This document shows, piece by piece, positions 59,183-64,000 of a stretch of 64,000 nt of DNA. The stretch is from positions 62,001 through 126,000 of the forward strand of contig FWCC01000043.1 in NCBI GenBank assembly GCA_900169235.1. The letters run 5' to 3'. The stretch's first letter is position 1, and each line of letters opens with the position of its first letter. The stretch is from Zarea fungicola (lineage: Eukaryota > Ascomycota > Sordariomycetes > Hypocreales > Cordycipitaceae). The translations under genes were made by a program, and so were the position numbers. Below the pieces are notes generated by a model. That model was given only the letters and a program-made list of their open reading frames with translations. It did not search any database and had not been told where the DNA came from.

Positions 59183-59543
59183 TTATCTTGCTCGTCTCGC
59201 CTTTTCTTCCTCGCGCTCTTTTAGGCGTTCCTGGAAGACTTCCATTTTGCGATCAATCTGCGCTCGTTGGACGAGCAAGTGTTTTCGCTGTTCTTCGAGG
59301 ATGAATATTTGTTGCGCTGGAGAGTCGGCACGGAATTGTTGAATAGCCTGAGTCAAAGAACGATGCATCATTAGCAATGAACAGCCCCATGGTTATGATT
59401 GTATGAAATGTCCGCCGTACCTCATCCTTTTGCTGGTCTTGCTTGAGTTGTGCACCGGTTAGGGCGCCGACGATGATGACGGCGCCAAAGGCCGAGGCGA
59501 TGATGCCACCGCGGAGCTTGGGCTTTGGTATTTGGTTTGACAT
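59183..59543 (-). CDS. Small single-pass membrane protein, probably mitochondrial
   Basis: Two exons, 59543-59421 and 59347-59183, give 95 aa; the GT-AG intron is phase 0. After MSNQIPKPKLRGG comes one hydrophobic segment (IIASAFGAVIIVGALTGA), then a charged coiled coil (QQIFILEEQRKHLLVQRAQI) ending in Lys/Arg/Glu-rich sequence. The short positive N-terminus, one membrane helix and a long amphipathic tail recall small mitochondrial inner-membrane or assembly factors of fungi, but I cannot name the family. It is tail-to-tail with UBP6, 240 bp apart. Confidence 0.75.
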
Positions 59544-60570
59544 GATTTCTTTTGGTATCGTTTTCTGGATTGTGACGGGAAAGTCGGAATCGAGCTGTCG
59601 AAAATTGCAGGCGCAGAGCAATTGCGCCTGGCCGATGTTTGGAAGTAGCGTTTGCGGTTGTAAATTGAAGGCTTCAGTGGGAGTTAAATATCGAGTTCGA
59701 TTGTGTATTTGCAGCGACGGTACGTCGTAAGATTCCAGATTGCTTTACCAGCCACAGTATTCACACACGGCGGCGGCCCGCAACACCACGGACAAGAAGT
59801 CCCTACAACTACTACTAGATGTCGTTAGTCAGCACCATCACTTCTACTTTACTTATAACCCTAACCCTGCCATCTTAGTATCGTGGTTCCAATAGGGCCT
59901 ACCCACTAGCCAGCTATTAAGGCTACTCCCGACGCCGGCCAGTCAATTAAGGCTATTAATTTAATAAAGACTGTTGAAGCTGTTGATGCTGTTGACGCCG
60001 TGGCACTGGCAGGGTGCAAAATCCACTTCTACCAGACACAGTGTGTGTTTTGAGCCGCAGCCGCAGCGCAGAGGATGCCTCTGGAAAAGGTGTGTGCAAA
60101 TTGCGCTGTAAAAAAATACCACCCGCAATAACATTTAGAGCGCCATTCGTGCTTTGGACTTTATTGGCGTTGGCCGTGTCGCCCACTTCCTGCCGTGCGA
60201 TGACTGCGCGTGCCATGATGTGAGTTGGGGCACCTAGGTCGAGCTTCGTTGGCAAGTAGAGAGCAACGATTTTAACTTACAGGTACACAATGCAGGAAGA
60301 GAAGTAAACGACAAGTACGTTGGTGGCATAGTCAAGGCATAGAGATGAGCCATCAAAGTCTGGAGTCCCGACGAACCAGCCAACTAATGCCATTTCTAGG
60401 CGCCAGCCACCACACCATACCTATTTTCCTTTCATCGTTGTCTCTCCTCCGTCGCGTTCAACTACGCCATCCCAAGCTCTGAAATTGTTGTCAGCCCAAA
60501 CAACCTCAATCTGTCAATATCACATCCACGCGTTGTAACTTTGTCATTGCAACAATCAAGACATGCCAAA
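59544..60570. other. Intergenic region
   Basis: Divergent promoters of the small membrane protein and the kinase-like gene. Contains two telomere-like TAACCC units (59857-59868) and a GTTGATGCTGTTGACGC-type short repeat near 59975-60000; neither forms an array. No supported gene. Confidence 0.5.
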
Positions 60571-61843
60571 ATGCTGAACCGAGAAGACCGATTTTACGCG
60601 CCAAGCGGCGCAATCTACCCTGGTGGCCCAAGCACCTGGCATGTGATTGACTGGGACCAGCGCCGATTGGTTTCTGTCGAGATGGATGAAGAGCTTGAGT
60701 CCCCCGATCCAGCCTTTGACTGTCTTCTGAAGCACATTGACCACTTACCCCCTGATGTCTACCACGTTTCCTTTTCACCCGAAGGCAATGTTAAATCCAT
60801 GTCAAAAGATCCAAAGGATGACGAGACTTTGTGTGTCTGGCGGCCACCACTCGACGCGGCACAGCTGCCCGACGGTATTTTCACCATATCTAGGTCAGAA
60901 TTGCAAGAAATCTGCAGACTTGGCCCGAATGTTGATATGGTGGTATATACTGGTTCAACGAGGCCACAAGACAAGGTGCGGCCAAAACACGGCGCAAAGC
61001 GGACATGTATTCCCGTGGCTAATGCTTCTAGAGCTTGTGTTCAAATACTTCTTCCTCTTTCAGCACCTGAGCTTTAATTGGCATGAAATGAGCCTCTGGT
61101 GTCGCCTAAAGCATCCAAATATTGTCTCTTTTGACAAAGTAGTTGTTGATGAGCTCGAGGGATGCTTTGTAGGCTTTACATCGAAATACATACCCGGCGG
61201 CACACTTGAGGAGAACAACACTCGCATCATCAAGCTGAAATGGCTTCATCAGCTTACGAATGTTGTTGACGACCTGAATCTGAAATTCGGGATTGCTCAC
61301 CAAGACGTTGCACCAAGAAACCTACTCATCGATGAGGCGACTGACACCCTACTACTGTTCGATTTTAATTTCTCTGCCCGCATTGGAAAGTCGGGGTTCT
61401 CTGAGTCTCGAAATGATGTCAAGGGCGTCATATTCACCATGTATGAGATCATCACGCGCGATAAAGCTCGACGAGACAAACGCCACGAGGATCAAGATGT
61501 TTCCACCGTTGAGCAAATGGAATGGACCAAGCACCCCGATGTCCTTCTAGATCATCCCGTCTCGGAATTTCGCAAGGCTCTCGACAGCTGGTGCGAACGC
61601 CGGCGAAACGGAATCCAGATTACGATTAACACAGAGGCCCCCAGCTTCCTTGACTGGCCGCCGCTCCCCGACCCCCCACTGACACAACTCACCATTGAGC
61701 GGGGCCCTGACCTTGAGCCTCTCAAGGAGCTTCATAAACTCTATGATTGGAAAAGAAACGAGCTTCTGCAGGAAGGGAAGACAGTCCTTGAATGGCAAAG
61801 ACCGCCACAGAAATGGCCCGAAAATAAAGCGCAGAATACATAA
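60571..61843 (+). CDS. Atypical fungal protein kinase-like protein
   Basis: Two exons, 60571-60975 and 61034-61843, give 404 aa. The donor is GTGCGG and the acceptor ...TCTAGAG, phase 0, giving RPQDKLVFKYFFLF. The C-terminal lobe is recognisable: LWCRLKHPNIVSFDKVVVDE, then GGTLEENNTR, then the catalytic loop IAHQDVAPRNLLID (HQD for HRD, with Asp and Asn kept) and FDFNFSARIG in place of DFG. The N-terminal 110 residues are an unrelated region. Because the catalytic Asp and metal-binding Asn are kept while DFG is DFN, activity is possible but atypical. Similar proteins are lineage-expanded in filamentous fungi; substrates unknown. An acceptor 2 nt upstream (TCTAG) would break the frame. Confidence 0.78.
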
Positions 61844-62373
61844 ATGAAGATGAGTCCATAGAAATTAATGACAGTATATATCACTATTAAACTGAAAATT
61901 ATTTGGCATTTGCCTCAGCAGGCATTATACGTGGCGTCGCGGGTTTGTGCAAGACAGGCCCCCTGTCCACTGCGAGGACAGTCAGTCTCCAGTTGGATTT
62001 GCTCGGTGAAATCCAACACGCTATCTAGTTCTCTCAATTGGGTGAGTTGGAAAATAGGTGTAGAATCCCAACAGAATCCTTCATTTTGCCAGTAATTCTG
62101 CCGTTCTCAGATTGTTGAGGCAAAAGTCCTTCTGGCTTGACCAGGTGTTGTCATCCTTTTCGGCAACGCCGTGTAAGCTGCAGGTATAATAACAACAACA
62201 ACAACAACAGTATATCCACATAGGCCTCATAGTGGCTGATTCAGCGGCTTAGTGGAGGCAGCAGCCACTAACAGCCTCCCCACTCAGTGGTTGAAAATAT
62301 CCTCCTATATTGTATCGCCGCCGTGAGGCGGCGGAAAAATTCTAAAAGAATTTAATAAATTAAAAAATAACTA
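61844..62373. other. Flank between kinase-like gene and Crypton
   Basis: AT-rich 3' flank with an (AAC)n microsatellite at about 62188-62208. Terminal repeats of the neighbouring element were not found, as expected for Cryptons. Confidence 0.5.
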
Positions 62374-64000
62374 CTATACTACTTTCTGCTTTTTATGAGC
62401 CTTTTGGCTAGCCCGTAGCTGCTTATAGAATTGATCTATCGAGCAACCTAGCTTCTTGTGTTGATAGTTGACGACCTCCATCGCAGCCTCCTCAGAGCTT
62501 CGCTGTGCCTGCGCCCGCCGCTGGATCTCTTTGATAACTTTGAGGCGTAAAGAATACCACTATAGCTCGCTTTGGCGGCCTGCTCGCCACTTATTACCCC
62601 ATTTTCTATTGAGTTCTAGTATAGATAACTGGCCATTGAGGCCAACAGTCCATTCCCGCCACAGAGCTTCTACTGTTTTGACTGTACGACTCATACGGTA
62701 TAGAGGAACAGCCTCTTCGTCAGCTTCTGAGCCTGTTTTTGAGCCTGTTTCGAGGCCTTTTTCTAGGCCTGTTTCCGTTCCTTTGAGCAGGGCTGTGGCT
62801 GCTGCTGGGCCTGTTGCCTGCCCTGCTGGGCCTACTACCGTACTAGGCCTAGCTGTTGAGAGGGCTGCTTGTAAGTGTATGGTTAGGCCACCGGATAAGA
62901 GAGCCTGTAAGTGGTTCGATTGGCCTACTATCTTAGCCTGAAGGCGCTGCTCTGTTGCGAGTATTCGGCTCTCATTTTGGGCATTAATTGACTTCAAATA
63001 CTCGGTCAATACTGGGATAGCCTGCGTTAGAAGGTCAAGCTGGCTAGGCTTCTCAGCCTCTTGAATACACTGCCTAAGCTGCTGGCTGTAGGTCTTATAC
63101 TTTGGATGCTGGAATATAGGGTGATTCTAGACAGAACTGGTGGGGAATTAAGGCATAAGAGCCACCGAGTCCTGTATTATGACCTCTCGAAGGTATAGTA
63201 GTAACTCAATGAAGCTGGCAGTGGCGAGGTCATCGCTTTGGTGGGCTTTCCACCGGTCTAGGTCAGGCCAGATCAGGGAAAGCAGGCTGCCTGGGGGCGT
63301 AATATTGGCCCGGCGAATCTCAAAGCAGCCTTCCTAGGCTAAATGGCCTGCCATAATACGCATAAACTTATGAGGCAGGGCATTTAGGTAGCAACCGACC
63401 ATCTACTCCTAGTTCCAGTGACCTGCCCGGCGTATTTGGTCCTCCTTGACCCCTCTTAATTCGGCTGTCTTTGCCCCTGAACTTTGCCCTATATGAGTCT
63501 TCTTTTTTGAGCGAATTCCGGCGTAGCCTAGGGCCTTGACAGCCTAGTCTCGCTGGGAATTGTACGATAGAGGAGCCGTACAATCGGTACCAGAACTTCT
63601 AATAAGCCGGACCTTGTACCAGCTAGCCTTCTGGCCTAGGTCTAGAAAGGCTTTATTGGTCATATCCCAGCGAAGAAGGAAGTAAAAAGCAAGGGCTCTA
63701 AGTAGGCAGGTCAGTGGCTAGCGGCTATATAGGGCCCCTATTGTCTTGAGCCTTCCGTGCTGGTTCTTCTTACTAGCCCTAGTGGTAAGGATCAATGGCA
63801 TACATCGGGTAGAGCCCTCATTGGTCAGCTCAAAAGTGAAGATATCTAAGATTTCCATAGCCTAGCGGTCACCGCCATGGGTTAATATATAGTGACTAAG
63901 CAAGAAGTCAACTAGTGTATGGAAATGACACTCTGGCGAGGTCTTGCTGCGTTCCTAAAGCTGCCTATAGAAATGCTTGAATTCCTGCTCGCTATAGCCG
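62374..64000 (-). pseudogene. Tyrosine-recombinase/GCR1_C-type Crypton protein, RIP-like stops
   Basis: One minus-strand frame runs from the window edge to TAG 62374-62376 with no indel. Order: recombinase/NDC10-like region (TRCMPLILTTRASKKNQHGR, FYFLLRWDMTNKAF, KTHIGQSSGAKTAELRGV, IRRAGHWN), a helical linker (LLLYLREVIIQDSVAL), then a GCR1_C-type DNA-binding domain (ALWREWTVGLNGQLSILEL, NRKWGNKWRAG). Ten in-frame stops occur (low coordinates 62560, 63127, 63148, 63334, 63403, 63409, 63544, 63718, 63862, 63955): nine TAG and one TAA, each at a place where Gln or Trp would fit, i.e. C-to-T or G-to-A changes. The N-terminus is beyond the window. The family name rests on recognition of these blocks from known fungal elements. 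Confidence 0.85.
62374..64000 (-). mobile_element. Crypton-type DNA transposon, partial
   Basis: The element is defined by its recombinase gene and continues past the right edge. Cryptons move with a tyrosine recombinase through a circular intermediate and lack terminal inverted repeats, so the left boundary (between about 61.9 and 62.37 kb) cannot be set from one copy. Confidence 0.75.

Noticed and set aside
59855..59870. Telomere-like TAACCC repeat
   Set aside because: Only two units, far from any array; not a telomere or subtelomere signal.

Overview
The window looks like nuclear DNA of a filamentous ascomycete (Pezizomycotina), most probably a Sordariomycete and perhaps Hypocreales. Introns are short (about 45-110 bp) and have fungal branch points of the CTAAC type. 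The protein set is typical of this group: PAN3, Ubp6, Pfa5, Sfh5, a Rim2-type carrier, ASH1-like SET protein, UstYa/DUF3328 and an OTT_1508-like deaminase. A Crypton-type element with C-to-T stop codons at the right edge suggests repeat-induced point mutation (RIP). No tRNA, rRNA, CRISPR array or bacterial-style operon was seen. Gene models were assembled by hand from reading frames and splice signals.

Layout. 1-10.9 kb is conserved housekeeping: a VHS-GAT trafficking protein (minus, runs off the left edge), a UBX/UAS membrane protein (minus), a GNAT acetyltransferase (plus), PAN3 (plus) and LSM7 (minus, convergent with PAN3). A 3.7-kb stretch without a supported gene follows. 14.6-20.7 kb holds a zinc-cluster regulator, a mitochondrial pyrimidine nucleotide carrier and a leaderless GH16 protein, all plus. 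20.9-31.4 kb looks accessory: an OTT_1508-like deaminase divergent from a dynamin-like GTPase, a small secreted protein, a UstYa-like protein and 2.7 kb of gene-free sequence. 31.5-37.8 kb has a likely pseudokinase, a Pfa5-type palmitoyltransferase and a Cys-rich single-pass membrane protein. 40.1-48.5 kb (minus) has ASH1, an F-box-like protein and Sfh5. 49.1-49.7 kb is a small inverted-repeat element. 50.2-53.9 kb (minus) has an RRM protein and the Arp2/3 subunit ARPC4. 55.1-61.8 kb has a P450, Ubp6, a small membrane protein and an atypical kinase. From 62.4 kb to the edge there is an inactivated Crypton-type recombinase.

Most genes are unrelated housekeeping functions with their own promoters: mRNA turnover (PAN3, LSM7), ubiquitin and ER quality control (UBX protein, Ubp6), trafficking and lipid modification (VHS-GAT, Pfa5, Sfh5, ARPC4) and chromatin (ASH1). 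The candidate for an undescribed system is the divergent deaminase/dynamin-like GTPase pair at 20.9-25.4 kb. It lies next to a UstYa-like oxidase and a small secreted protein, so that segment deserves attention as either a conflict locus or a minimal peptide-natural-product locus. Several genes also have notable structures: two GC-AG introns, a 3-nt start exon with a 9-nt terminal exon, and two genes whose reading frames are interrupted.
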